NCBI GenBank assembly: GCA_026015225.1
Contig: JAOZGV010000122.1
Coordinates: 1-8,993 of the forward strand
Direction of reading: 5' to 3'
Length of the DNA: 8,993 nt
Source: Candidatus Bathyarchaeota archaeon
GTDB lineage: Archaea > Thermoproteota > Bathyarchaeia > 40CM-2-53-6 > RBG-13-38-9
In this document: one piece after another, positions 1 through 7,319 of the stretch
Layout of the letters: each line of letters begins with the position of its first letter
Position numbering within the stretch: position 1 is the first letter of the stretch
Position numbers and translations under genes: made by a program
Notes under the pieces: model-generated
What the model was told of the DNA's origin: nothing
Databases searched by the model: none
Seen by the model: only the letters and a program-made list of their open reading frames with translations

Positions 1-1359
1 AAAATTATCCAACTCTTCCTTGCTTTCGGTCTCTGTTGGCTCTACCATTAACGCCTCGCTTACTCTGTGCGGGAAATAAATCGTAGGGGGATGAATCCCA
101 TAATCTAGTAATCTTTTTGAGATATCTAATGCCGATATTCCTTTTTCATTTTTAATTTTGTTTGCGCTCAATACAAACTCATGTTTAATAATTTCATCTG
201 GATAGAATGGAATTTCATACAATCCGCTATCTGAAATCTTTTTAGCAATATAATTTGCATTAAGTACGGAGAGTTCGGACACATTCTTCAAACCTGTAGC
301 TCCAAGAGAGAGAATATATGCATAAGCTCTCAGGAGTATTGATATATTACCGTAAAAGCTTCTGACTTTTCCTATGCTTTTAGTTTTGTCATAATCAAGA
401 AAATATTCTTTACCATCGAATTCAACTGTCGGCGCAGGGAGAAATTTTTCTAACTCCTTAACTACGCCAACAGGTCCGGCTCCAGGTCCACCTCCACCAT
501 GAGGCGTTGCAAATGTCTTATGCGTGTTTAGATGAACAATATCAAAACCCATATCGCCAGGTCTCACTTTACCGATTAGCGCATTTAAATTGGCTCCATC
601 ATAATACAATAAGCCCCCGACTGAATGAATTATCTCGGCTATTTGTATTATCTCATTCTCAAAAATACCCAGAGTATTTGGATTTGTGAGCATAAATCCC
701 GCTGTATTCTCACCCACTACGTTTTTTAAGGCTTCAATGTTCACACGTCCATTACTATCAGAAGGGATTACAACAACATTGAATCCAGCCATAGCCGCAC
801 TAGCCGGATTTGTTCCGTGAGCCGAGTCAGGAACTAACATTTCATTTCTATTCTGAAGATCATCATCATTCTTATGATGCGCTCGCATTATCATAGCGCC
901 AACGAACTCACCATGAGCCCCTGCTGATGGTTGTAATGAAAACTTATGCATTCCAGTGATCTCAGCTAAGTGAGAGGATAAGCTGTAAAGAATTTCCAAT
1001 ATTCCTTGAGTTAGACTTTTATCTTGTAGAGGGTGAAGAAGTGAAATTTTACTTGAATTTGCAATCAGATTGCATATCTTTGGATTGTATTTCATAGTAC
1101 AACTTCCAAGTGGATACATTCCAGAATCAACACCGAAATTTTGTTGAGAAAGTCTTATATAATGTCTAACAACTTCACCTTCAGATACTTGTGGCAGATC
1201 TATCTTGTTTCTGAGTAGCTTCGATGGAATATAATCAATTGCATTTCCCGTTAGATTGTGCTCAATTTCACTAGGTTTAGGAGGAATGTGACCTATCTTT
1301 CCATCCTTTGATATTTCGAAGATTGTTGGTTCATTCCATTTTGCTTGTCTATAATCCAA
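1..1359 (-). CDS. gcvPB: Glycine dehydrogenase (decarboxylating) subunit 2, partial at the C-terminus
   Basis: PLP-bearing half of the two-subunit P protein of the glycine cleavage system. With GcvPA it decarboxylates glycine and transfers the aminomethyl group to lipoyl-GcvH in the cytoplasm. I translated it from the minus strand: 453 codons are visible and the reading frame runs off the left edge just after a VEPTETESKEELDNF-like segment, which is normally close to the C-terminus, so only a few tens of residues are missing. Family motifs seen in order are RQAKWNEP at the N-terminus, LGSCTMKYNPK, QPSAGAHGEF, DSAHGTNPASA, NPNTLGIFE and the PLP motif NTHKTFATPHGGGGPG, with the Schiff-base lysine at K281. 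The start is a TTG at 1357-1359: an in-frame TGA at 1363-1365 excludes anything further upstream, and GGTGAT lies 5 nt before the TTG. It starts 6 bp after the gcvPA stop, so the two are co-transcribed and probably translationally coupled. Identity is very secure; the exact start is well supported. Confidence 0.96.
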   Translation of the reverse strand, partial: MDYRQAKWNEPTIFEISKDGKIGHIPPKPSEIEHNLTGNAIDYIPSKLLRNKIDLPQVSEGEVVRHYIRLSQQNFGVDSGMYPLGSCTMKYNPKICNLIANSSKISLLHPLQDKSLTQGILEILYSLSSHLAEITGMHKFSLQPSAGAHGEFVGAMIMRAHHKNDDDLQNRNEMLVPDSAHGTNPASAAMAGFNVVVIPSDSNGRVNIEALKNVVGENTAGFMLTNPNTLGIFENEIIQIAEIIHSVGGLLYYDGANLNALIGKVRPGDMGFDIVHLNTHKTFATPHGGGGPGAGPVGVVKELEKFLPAPTVEFDGKEYFLDYDKTKSIGKVRSFYGNISILLRAYAYILSLGATGLKNVSELSVLNANYIAKKISDSGLYEIPFYPDEIIKHEFVLSANKIKNEKGISALDISKRLLDYGIHPPTIYFPHRVSEALMVEPTETESKEELDNF

Positions 1360-1364
1360 ATCTC

Positions 1365-1371
1365 ATCACCT
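1365..1371 (-). promoter_or_regulatory. gcvPB ribosome binding site overlapping the gcvPA stop
   Basis: AGGTGAT on the minus strand matches the archaeal anti-Shine-Dalgarno, contains the gcvPA TGA stop, and lies 5 nt before the TTG start of gcvPB. It decides that start and implies coupled synthesis of the two P-protein subunits. Confidence 0.7.
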
Positions 1372-2757
1372 TATTATCTCATTCAATGAGTTAACCAGTT
1401 TATCGATATCCTTTTGAGAATGAGTTTCTGTAACGCAATAAAGAGATGTTTCGCCTAGCTCAGGAAAATCATTTTTTATAGTTTTGCCACCATGAATCTT
1501 TTTATCTAGTAGAAGACGATGAATTTCTTCTACTTTCAAATTTGTTTTATCAAAATTTACTGTGAATTCCTTAAAATGTTTAGCATCTATCAAAGGTGCT
1601 TTTATGCCATCGATACTATCCAATTTTTCAATCGTGTAATGTGATTTTGTAATAATCGTTTCACATAAACTCTTCAATCCAGTTGGACCGAGAAGAGATA
1701 GATATGTAGCTGCAGCTACCGCACAGAGTGCTTCATTTGAGCAGACATTACTGGTGGCTCTTTCTCGTCTTATATGCTGTTCCCTTGTTTGTAAAACCAT
1801 ACAAAAAGCTCTTTCATTGCTCTCAAGGGAAGTGGTCATTCCGATTATTCTACCGGGCATCTGTCTGAGAAGTTTATTGCTACTGCATGCAAAAATTCCA
1901 AGTAGCGGTCCGCCAAAATTCATCATATTTCCTAATGATTGGCCCTCTCCAACAACGATATCGGCTCCATATTCTCCAGGAGGTTTCAATATCCCAAGTG
2001 ATATTGGATCTACACCTACTATAACCAGAGCTTCTCGCTTATGCGCTAATTCTGAAATTGTTTCAACTTCTATTTCATAGCATCCAAGGCATGATGGATT
2101 TTCAAAATATAATCCCGCAGTCTTATCGGAGAGTTTTTTCTCCAAATCATCTATATCTATCTGCCCATCTTCTTTATTCTGTTTGATTTTAATTATCTTT
2201 ATTCCAGCTGGTTCTGCATAAGTCCTCAGCGTCGACAGTTTTTCAGGTGCTATATAATATGGGATTAAAAATTCATTTCTGCCAGTTATCCTTTTTACCA
2301 TTCGCGCAGCTTCACCGAGGGCAGTAGAACCATCATATAGTGAAGAATTCGAATATTCCATTCCTGTAAGTTCGCAAATCAAGCTTTGATACTCGAATAG
2401 GGCCTGGAGCAAACCCTGACTTGTTTCAGGTTGATAGGGAGTGTATGATGTGGCAAATTCTGAACGATTTAATATTTCATTGACTACAGCGGGTACATAA
2501 TGAGGGTAGCAACCTGAGCCTAAAAAAGTTGAGATTTCATTAATATTTACATTCTTAGATAGAATTTTTTCAATAAAGTATCTTAATTGATATTCCGATA
2601 ATGCTTCAGGAATATTTAATTCTCTCTTGAGTTTGACTTCTTCTGGAATATCCATAAAAAGTTGTTCGATATCTTTTGCATTTATTTCATCTAACATCAT
2701 TTTTCTAATTTTTTGGTCAGAATTTGGAAGATATTGATGTGTGAAGGTTTTAGACAT
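1366..2757 (-). CDS. gcvPA: Glycine dehydrogenase (decarboxylating) subunit 1
   Basis: Partner subunit of GcvPB. The alpha-beta pair forms the P protein that decarboxylates glycine and reduces/aminomethylates lipoyl-GcvH. The 463-residue product is full length for the family. Recognisable stretches are FLGSGCYPHYVPAVV (about residues 79-93), SYTPYQPETSQG (about 104-115), the helix with ICELTGMEYSN followed by SLYDGSTALGEAA, and a central GQSLGNMMNFGGPLLGIFA segment. This subunit lacks the PLP-lysine motif, as expected; that is in GcvPB. ATG start at 2755-2757. No good Shine-Dalgarno lies ahead of it, so a short or leaderless transcript is possible. The TGA stop is embedded in the GGTGAT ribosome binding site of gcvPB. 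A 146-bp gap with a T-rich tract and an inverted repeat separates it from gcvH, suggesting it has its own promoter. Confidence 0.97.
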   Translation of the reverse strand: MSKTFTHQYLPNSDQKIRKMMLDEINAKDIEQLFMDIPEEVKLKRELNIPEALSEYQLRYFIEKILSKNVNINEISTFLGSGCYPHYVPAVVNEILNRSEFATSYTPYQPETSQGLLQALFEYQSLICELTGMEYSNSSLYDGSTALGEAARMVKRITGRNEFLIPYYIAPEKLSTLRTYAEPAGIKIIKIKQNKEDGQIDIDDLEKKLSDKTAGLYFENPSCLGCYEIEVETISELAHKREALVIVGVDPISLGILKPPGEYGADIVVGEGQSLGNMMNFGGPLLGIFACSSNKLLRQMPGRIIGMTTSLESNERAFCMVLQTREQHIRRERATSNVCSNEALCAVAAATYLSLLGPTGLKSLCETIITKSHYTIEKLDSIDGIKAPLIDAKHFKEFTVNFDKTNLKVEEIHRLLLDKKIHGGKTIKNDFPELGETSLYCVTETHSQKDIDKLVNSLNEIIR

Positions 2758-2783
2758 ATTTTACACAAATTTTGTATTATTAT

Positions 2784-2817
2784 GAATCATTTTAATAAAA
2801 AGGTTGGGAAATGATTC
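2784..2817. repeat. Perfect 9-bp inverted repeat bracketing the putative gcvPA TATA box
   Basis: GAATCATTT at 2784-2792 and its exact reverse complement AAATGATTC at 2809-2817 are separated by 16 bp. On the minus strand the spacer holds TTTTTATTA, a TATA-like element about 40 nt ahead of the gcvPA ATG. The placement suits a dimeric regulator operator; a hairpin in the leader is the alternative if transcription starts further upstream. Confidence 0.5.
2790..2803 (-). promoter_or_regulatory. Putative gcvPA-gcvPB promoter (TATA-like)
   Basis: TTTTTATTAAAATG on the minus strand lies 33-46 nt before the gcvPA ATG and would start transcription about 13 nt ahead of it, leaving a very short leader. 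This fits the absence of a clear Shine-Dalgarno there. Confidence 0.4.
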
Positions 2818-2863
2818 TTTAACAATTAGGATGTTCGCAGAATCAGGGCATCTATGATAGGTA

Positions 2864-2900
2864 GTAATAAAAATTAAAAAAATGGAAATAAAATAAAAGC
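2864..2900 (-). terminator. T-rich terminator after gcvH
   Basis: Directly past the gcvH stop the minus strand has consecutive T-runs (TTTTATTTTATTT, then TTTTTTT, then TTTTT) without a strong hairpin. This is typical of archaeal factor-light termination and suggests that gcvPA-gcvPB are at least partly transcribed from their own promoter. Confidence 0.5.
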
Positions 2901-2903
2901 ACA

Positions 2904-3311
2904 TTAGGATTTAGATAATGCTTCTATATGTTTCTCATATTCTTCTGAGTTCATCAATTCATCTAATTCTTTTTTATCATTAATTCTGATCTTAAAAAGC
3001 CAGCCCTGCTCGTATGGTTCCTTATTTATGAGATCAGGTTCATTCTCTAATTCTTCATTAATTTCAAATATTTCTCCGCTTATTGGGGAATATATATCCG
3101 AAACGCTTTTTACAGATTCGGCTATTGCACAACTTTCTCCTTTTGTAGCTTTTTTGCCAATCGAAGGTAATTCCACGTATACAACTTCTTTTAACATTTT
3201 TTGGGCATAATCAGTAATTCCAACAATAGCATTTCCTCCATCAATTACTTTTACCCATTCATGCTTCGAAGTGTATTGCAAGTTATTTGGAATATCATAT
3301 GATTCTTTCAT
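2904..3311 (-). CDS. gcvH: Glycine cleavage system H protein (lipoyl carrier)
   Basis: Small carrier protein whose lipoyl arm shuttles the aminomethyl group from the P protein to GcvT and is then reoxidised by dihydrolipoamide dehydrogenase. The 135-residue length is normal for the family. Seen in the sequence: LQYTSKHEWVKV near the N-terminus (typical of H proteins), VGITDYAQKMLKEVVYVELPS, then the lipoylation site AIAESVKSVSD with the modified lysine at K68, then SPISGEIFEINEEL and the C-terminal EQGWLFKI. ATG start at 3309-3311; an AAGG-type sequence lies very close to it and GGGAA lies 9 nt upstream, so the ribosome site is not ideal. It is followed by a very T-rich stretch that looks like an archaeal terminator. 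The L protein and lipoate ligase needed to make it active are not in this window. Confidence 0.97.
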   Translation of the reverse strand: MKESYDIPNNLQYTSKHEWVKVIDGGNAIVGITDYAQKMLKEVVYVELPSIGKKATKGESCAIAESVKSVSDIYSPISGEIFEINEELENEPDLINKEPYEQGWLFKIRINDKKELDELMNSEEYEKHIEALSKS

Positions 3312-3342
3312 TTACCTTACTTCCCTTAATGAATGAGGATAT

Positions 3343-3358
3343 TTCATAATTATTGCTT
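3343..3358 (-). promoter_or_regulatory. Putative gcvH promoter region
   Basis: In the 97-bp gap between adh and gcvH the minus strand carries AGCAATAATTATGAA about 40 nt ahead of the gcvH ATG, where the other genes have a TATA-like element. A second AT-rich candidate, TTTTTAAAAAA at 3390-3400, follows the adh stop. Which one is used, if either, cannot be decided by eye. Confidence 0.25.
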
Positions 3359-3408
3359 TTATTTTTTATCAAGATTAATTATAATGAGGTTTTTTAAAAA
3401 GCGCTCGC

Positions 3409-4575
3409 TTAATAAGCCCTTTCATAGATCGCGATTGCGTCATTTAAAGTAACTTTACGGGGATTGTTTTTGATCAAACGCTTTACATTGAGTGCAGTTT
3501 CAGCCATTTTGGGAATTGCTTCCTTGGGTATACCAATTTCCCTTAATTTTTGAGGAATGCCAACCTCTTTAGAAAGTTCTACGATCATTTCGACAGCGAT
3601 TTTAGCTTTTTCATCTTCTTTTTCTACTCCTTTTACTCCCAGAGCATCTGCAATTTTTGCGAATTTAATTTTACAAGCAGGTCTATTGAACTCCATTACA
3701 TATGGAAGTAGAATTGAATTTGCTAGCCCGTGTGGGATATCATATGTCCCACCTAAGGGATAAGCTAGTGAGTGTACGGCAGCGGTATTAACCGGCCCAA
3801 GGCCCAAACCAGCATATAGTGAAGCTAAAGCCATGCCAGTACGGGCAATTATATCCTCACCATTGTGAACGCATGTCTTCAAATATAGACCTGCTAACCT
3901 TATCGATTCAAGAACTAATGTATCGATCATCTGGACTGAAACTCTATTTGTGTAGATCTCAATAGCATGAGTAAGTGCATCCATGCCTGAAGAGGCTGTT
4001 ATATTTGGAGGACAACTAACTGTTAAGGTAGGATCAACAATTGCCAAATCACAATATAAATTTGGACTTACTATACCTAATTTGGTATGTTGATCTGGAT
4101 CTGAAATAACAGCAATTGGACTTACCTCACTTCCAGTTCCAGAAGTTGTTGGCATTAAAATTGTTGGTAGTCCTTTTCTGGGCAATTTTCCAATCCCTAC
4201 ATAGTCAGTTATTTTGCCTCCATTGATCCTTAATGCAGCTGTAACTTTAGCTATATCAAGAGAACTTCCTCCTCCTAGGCCAATGAGTACCTTTGCATCT
4301 TTGGCTTCAACCAAATTCAAACATTGATAGACGCATTCCTTGTTTGGATCCGGTTTTACTCCATCAAAGATTGAAACTTTAAAATCAGCATTGGAAATAG
4401 TTTTCTTTATTTTTCCAACTACACCAGCTTTTACCAATCCTTGATCTGTAACAATTAAAACATGCTCGTTGGTCAATTCTTTTATATGTTCAATTAATTT
4501 TTCTGAAGCACCAACACCAAACATTATAGCTTTTGGAGTTCTTATCTCGACTACACGTTCAACCGATGATTTCAT
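3409..4575 (-). CDS. Iron-containing (group III) alcohol dehydrogenase family protein
   Basis: NAD(P)-dependent dehydrogenase of the Fe-ADH fold, acting on an alcohol, aldehyde or 2-hydroxyacid-like substrate that cannot be named from sequence. Numbering from the ATG at 4573-4575 gives 388 residues, normal for the family. Visible are the dinucleotide-binding GGGS (about 101-104, within IGLGGGSSLDIAK), the PTTSGTGSEVSPIAVISD loop, and the four metal ligands D199 and H203 (in GMDALTHAIEIY), H268 (AAVHSLAYPLGG) and H282 (DIPHGLANSILLP), so the metal site is intact. The open frame extends to a GTG at 4584 and an ATG at 4581, but GTGAT at 4580-4584 sits 4 nt before the ATG at 4575 and favours that start. 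Its start lies only a few tens of bases past the larA-like stop, so the two are a transcriptional pair. The location, between glyA and the GCS genes, suggests oxidation of a metabolite linked to glycine/serine or the LarA substrate; that is inference. Confidence 0.9.
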   Translation of the reverse strand: MKSSVERVVEIRTPKAIMFGVGASEKLIEHIKELTNEHVLIVTDQGLVKAGVVGKIKKTISNADFKVSIFDGVKPDPNKECVYQCLNLVEAKDAKVLIGLGGGSSLDIAKVTAALRINGGKITDYVGIGKLPRKGLPTILMPTTSGTGSEVSPIAVISDPDQHTKLGIVSPNLYCDLAIVDPTLTVSCPPNITASSGMDALTHAIEIYTNRVSVQMIDTLVLESIRLAGLYLKTCVHNGEDIIARTGMALASLYAGLGLGPVNTAAVHSLAYPLGGTYDIPHGLANSILLPYVMEFNRPACKIKFAKIADALGVKGVEKEDEKAKIAVEMIVELSKEVGIPQKLREIGIPKEAIPKMAETALNVKRLIKNNPRKVTLNDAIAIYERAY

Positions 4576-4609
4576 TATCATCACATATCATCTATGGGCA
4601 TTATCAAGT

Positions 4610-5872
4610 TTATTCTATTATAGGATAAGTTTCTCCTCCGTACGTCAGTATATTTACTTTAGATTTAGGATGACGTCGATCTATCACGAAATCAACAGCT
4701 TCTTGCAATTTTTTGAATTTTTTGAATCCTATCTTCTCAGCATCTTTTTCAGATATCCCATCTGAGATCAAATAAATTGGATGTTTCTCCTTTATATGGG
4801 CTACATTTAATGCTAAACCTAGAGCTACAAAATCCTCTATTTCACCAGCATCGTACATCTGTTTCAATTCACTTGTGCCATATTGTAAATAATCAATCCA
4901 TTTTGGATGTGCCATCGATATCCCCTCAGGACAAGGTGTAAGCTCGATAATCTCTCCTCCAGCTCTAGTAGCTATATCAGCTGAGAATAAACCTTTCAAT
5001 CCTTGCCAGAATTCAATATCGGCAGGATGACTACTGGTAATGGTAATGTCTGTCGCTCCTGATACTTTTACGCCATAAATCTTTTTTGCTAATTCCAATC
5101 CCTTCCTATGAGCTTTAATAAAGTGGCCTGCGAATACTTTCACTATTTCTCTGTGTCGTGTTATTGCTGTGTTTACAAGCAAATGAATCCCAACCTTTTT
5201 AGCGAAATCATCAATTATTAGTCGTGTTGGGTTATCCTTCATTCCTAGACCATTGGGAGTGGTGGATGCCGAATGAACGTGCATTCTTCCAACGGTCTCT
5301 TCTCCGGCCAATCCGGGTAGCAAAATTTTTGCACCGCCTGCCCAACCGGCATTGAAATGCGGTATCAAATTTCCAGTTACAATCCTTATATCGGCACTCA
5401 GGTATTCTTTATTAATCCACACAGGAACATCATCTGCGATTTTTCCAACATACTTGAGCTGGGATTCATCATCGTATGCATGATTTACAACATGATATTC
5501 TTCAACTATTTGAGGGCCATATTTTTCTTTGACCTCTTCTTCAGTCATCTTTCTGTGAGTTCCAAGTGCTATCACGATCTTGATATCTTCTTTCCTTGCT
5601 CCTGCAGCTCGCAAAAGTTCTAGTAGAGTGGGAAGCAGGACATTAGTGGGTGTAGCACGTGTTATATCATCAACTGCAATAGCAATACTTTTTCCTTTTG
5701 GAGATAGTTCTTCGATTGTGGGACCTTCTATCGGATTCTTTAACGCATTTTTTATTTCCAATTCAGGATTTTGCGAAGGCGACATATCGGACGGATTAAT
5801 TATCTCATTAATCATGCTCTCCTCTAAATCTAAATAAACCTTGTTTTTGCCGTACTGTAATTCAATTTGCAT
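4610..5872 (-). CDS. larA: LarA-family nickel-dependent 2-hydroxyacid racemase/epimerase
   Basis: Homologue of lactate racemase LarA (DUF2088 / LarA C-terminal domains), which uses a nickel-pincer nucleotide to move a hydride on the alpha carbon of 2-hydroxyacids. The 420-residue length is normal. Key residues of the characterised Lactobacillus enzyme (H108, H174, K184, H200) have equivalents here with an offset of two: H106 in ALGTHRK, H172 in NLIPHFNAGW, cofactor lysine K182 in GGAKILLPG, and nickel ligand H198 in GRMHVH. The N-terminal DDITRATP loop (about 68-75) and a later PADIEFWQGLKG segment also fit. All visible active-site residues are kept, so an active pincer enzyme is expected. 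Substrate is unknown: LarA homologues include malate, phenyllactate and sugar-acid enzymes, so lactate should not be assumed. The ATG start has GGTGGG 8 nt upstream. It lies just before the Fe-ADH gene. LarB, LarC and LarE, which build the cofactor, are not in this window. Confidence 0.9.
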   Translation of the reverse strand: MQIELQYGKNKVYLDLEESMINEIINPSDMSPSQNPELEIKNALKNPIEGPTIEELSPKGKSIAIAVDDITRATPTNVLLPTLLELLRAAGARKEDIKIVIALGTHRKMTEEEVKEKYGPQIVEEYHVVNHAYDDESQLKYVGKIADDVPVWINKEYLSADIRIVTGNLIPHFNAGWAGGAKILLPGLAGEETVGRMHVHSASTTPNGLGMKDNPTRLIIDDFAKKVGIHLLVNTAITRHREIVKVFAGHFIKAHRKGLELAKKIYGVKVSGATDITITSSHPADIEFWQGLKGLFSADIATRAGGEIIELTPCPEGISMAHPKWIDYLQYGTSELKQMYDAGEIEDFVALGLALNVAHIKEKHPIYLISDGISEKDAEKIGFKKFKKLQEAVDFVIDRRHPKSKVNILTYGGETYPIIE

Positions 5873-5880
5873 ATTTTATT

Positions 5881-5922
5881 CCCACCATCAGATTATTCAT
5901 AATTATCCTTTCATATAGTTAA
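5881..5922 (-). promoter_or_regulatory. Putative larA promoter and ribosome binding site
   Basis: AACTATATGA (5911-5920, minus strand) lies about 43 nt ahead of the larA ATG, the same spacing as the other TATA candidates here. GGTGGG at 5881-5886 is a plausible Shine-Dalgarno. A second candidate, CTTAAAAG at 5963-5970, would give a leader of about 65-70 nt instead. Confidence 0.3.
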
Positions 5923-5959
5923 TAATTTCTTTCTAATTTTTTATTGAATGGTTATCGAA

Positions 5960-5991
5960 CAATCTTTTAAGTTTGTATTAAAAAACGATAG
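5960..5991 (-). terminator. Weak T-tract downstream of glyA
   Basis: A few bases after the glyA stop the minus strand reads CGTTTTTTAATAC (six T at 5980-5985). Short T-runs can terminate archaeal transcription, but this one is brief, so read-through into larA is equally likely. Confidence 0.25.
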
Positions 5992-7314
5992 TTATTGATT
6001 GACAAGTTTTATGTATGAGTAAGCTTCAGTAGCTTTTTCAAAGCAGTAGTGAACATTCTGGAAGTCTTTTCTAAATTCTGTAATATCTTTTATGACAGTT
6101 TCAGGTGTTTCCTTATCCAATATAATTCTCTTTATGAAATCAGCAATATCATTCATATCATTTTCTTTCATGCCTAGCCTTGTAACCTCAGATGTGCCCA
6201 AACGGATTCCACCGGGATGCATAAAATGTCTGCCTTCCCTTATATCCCAAGGTAATAGATTGCGGTTCAATATTATATTGGCTTTTTCCAATTGTTCTTC
6301 CAAGGTACCTCCGTCACCATGTTTTGTTATATCTATTAACAAAACGTGGGATTCAGTGAATCCTTTATTTTCAGCTAAAACATTCAGTCCTCTTTCATAC
6401 AAGGCCTGCCCAAGGGCTTTAGAATTGCGAACGATCTGGCTAGCATATTCTTCACCAAACTCTAACATTTCGGCCAGAGCAATTACAACTCCAGCAACAT
6501 TATGTAAATGATGGTTACTAACTAATCCTGGAAATGTTGCCCTCTTAATTTTATCGGCGTATTTTTCCCAAGAAACGACCATACCATGTTGAGGCCCGGG
6601 CATGGTCTTGTGAGTACTAACCGTCATAACGTCTGCGCCCTCGCTTAAAGGATCTTGAAATTTTTTCCCTGCAATGAGTCCAGCTACATGGGCTGCATCA
6701 AAGACTATTGTCGTTTCTAGATTATGAAAGTATTCTTCGAGTTCTTTAATTGGGTGCGGAAATGGTAAAACGCTTCCACCGAACATTACTAATTTTGGAA
6801 TTTTTCCTTCTTTAACAAAAGCATCTGTTCTTTTTATCGTCTCATCAACATCTATGTTCAGTTCTTTCTCATTCAGTGGCAAATATTCCACATCTAAGCC
6901 ACGTATTGCGCCTGCGGTTCCACCCAATCTCTTCTTACCAGTCGATATATGACCCCCTGATGGAATCGATAGTGCAAGCATTAAATCCCCTGGCTCTGCA
7001 AACGCAGCGTATACAACAAGGTTTGCAACGACTCCAGAAATTGGTCTGACATCTACAAATTCTGCTTCATATAGTTTTTTGGCTAAATCCATGCACATCA
7101 ACTCTACTTGATCGATATAAGTGCAACCAGCATAGATTCTCTCTCCAGGCCAACCTTCAGCGTACCTATTTCCGAAATCACTGATCAAGGCTTCACGTAC
7201 AGCTAAGCTCGGAATATTCTCACTAGCAATCAGAGGGATACAGGATTGAAACCAATCATGATGTTTTTGCATTAGATCAAAGACTTCTTTATGATATTCT
7301 CTTGCATTTTTCAA
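5992..7314 (-). CDS. glyA: Serine hydroxymethyltransferase
   Basis: PLP enzyme interconverting serine and glycine with transfer of a one-carbon unit to or from a tetrahydropterin. It links directly to the glycine cleavage system. The 440-residue product shows the SHMT landmarks: PLIASENIPS (about 27-36), the YAEGWPGERIYAGC substrate loop (51-64), RPISGVVAN (90-98), DAAHVAGLIAG (206-216) and the PLP motif STHKT with Schiff-base K236. The motif context (HKTMPGPQHG, WPGERIY) differs from the usual bacterial HKTLRGPRGG and YPGKRYY forms, which fits an archaeal enzyme whose C1 carrier could be folate or a methanopterin-like pterin. The start is a TTG at 7312-7314; AGTGAT lies 5 nt upstream, the same arrangement as gcvPB. 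It is divergent from gcvT over a 125-bp gap and is the first of six minus-strand genes. Confidence 0.96.
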   Translation of the reverse strand: MKNAREYHKEVFDLMQKHHDWFQSCIPLIASENIPSLAVREALISDFGNRYAEGWPGERIYAGCTYIDQVELMCMDLAKKLYEAEFVDVRPISGVVANLVVYAAFAEPGDLMLALSIPSGGHISTGKKRLGGTAGAIRGLDVEYLPLNEKELNIDVDETIKRTDAFVKEGKIPKLVMFGGSVLPFPHPIKELEEYFHNLETTIVFDAAHVAGLIAGKKFQDPLSEGADVMTVSTHKTMPGPQHGMVVSWEKYADKIKRATFPGLVSNHHLHNVAGVVIALAEMLEFGEEYASQIVRNSKALGQALYERGLNVLAENKGFTESHVLLIDITKHGDGGTLEEQLEKANIILNRNLLPWDIREGRHFMHPGGIRLGTSEVTRLGMKENDMNDIADFIKRIILDKETPETVIKDITEFRKDFQNVHYCFEKATEAYSYIKLVNQ

Positions 7315-7319
7315 ATTAT

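Noticed and set aside
507..689. 60-codon plus-strand frame inside gcvPB
   Set aside because: It is antisense across the PLP-lysine motif of gcvPB and is a shadow.
1754..2080. 108-codon open frame on the plus strand inside gcvPA
   Set aside because: It is antisense to a strongly conserved gene, has no recognisable domain and has low-complexity Ser/Leu/Ile content typical of a shadow frame.
2758..2903. Glycine riboswitch in the gcvH-gcvPA gap
   Set aside because: The gap is AT-rich with T-runs and one inverted repeat; no tandem aptamer-like GC stems or conserved core are visible, and it is too short for a tandem glycine riboswitch plus expression platform.
3395..3414. Small hairpin (AAGC-GAGC-GCTT) overlapping the adh stop, followed by T residues
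   Set aside because: The stem is only four base pairs and the T-run short, so I did not call it a terminator.
5950..5991. Inverted TATCG/CGATA pair downstream of glyA
   Set aside because: Five-base arms in AT-rich DNA separated by nearly 30 bp are expected by chance.
6092..6511. 139-codon open frame on the plus strand inside glyA
   Set aside because: It is wholly antisense to SHMT, including conserved segments, and has no family resemblance or plausible ribosome site.
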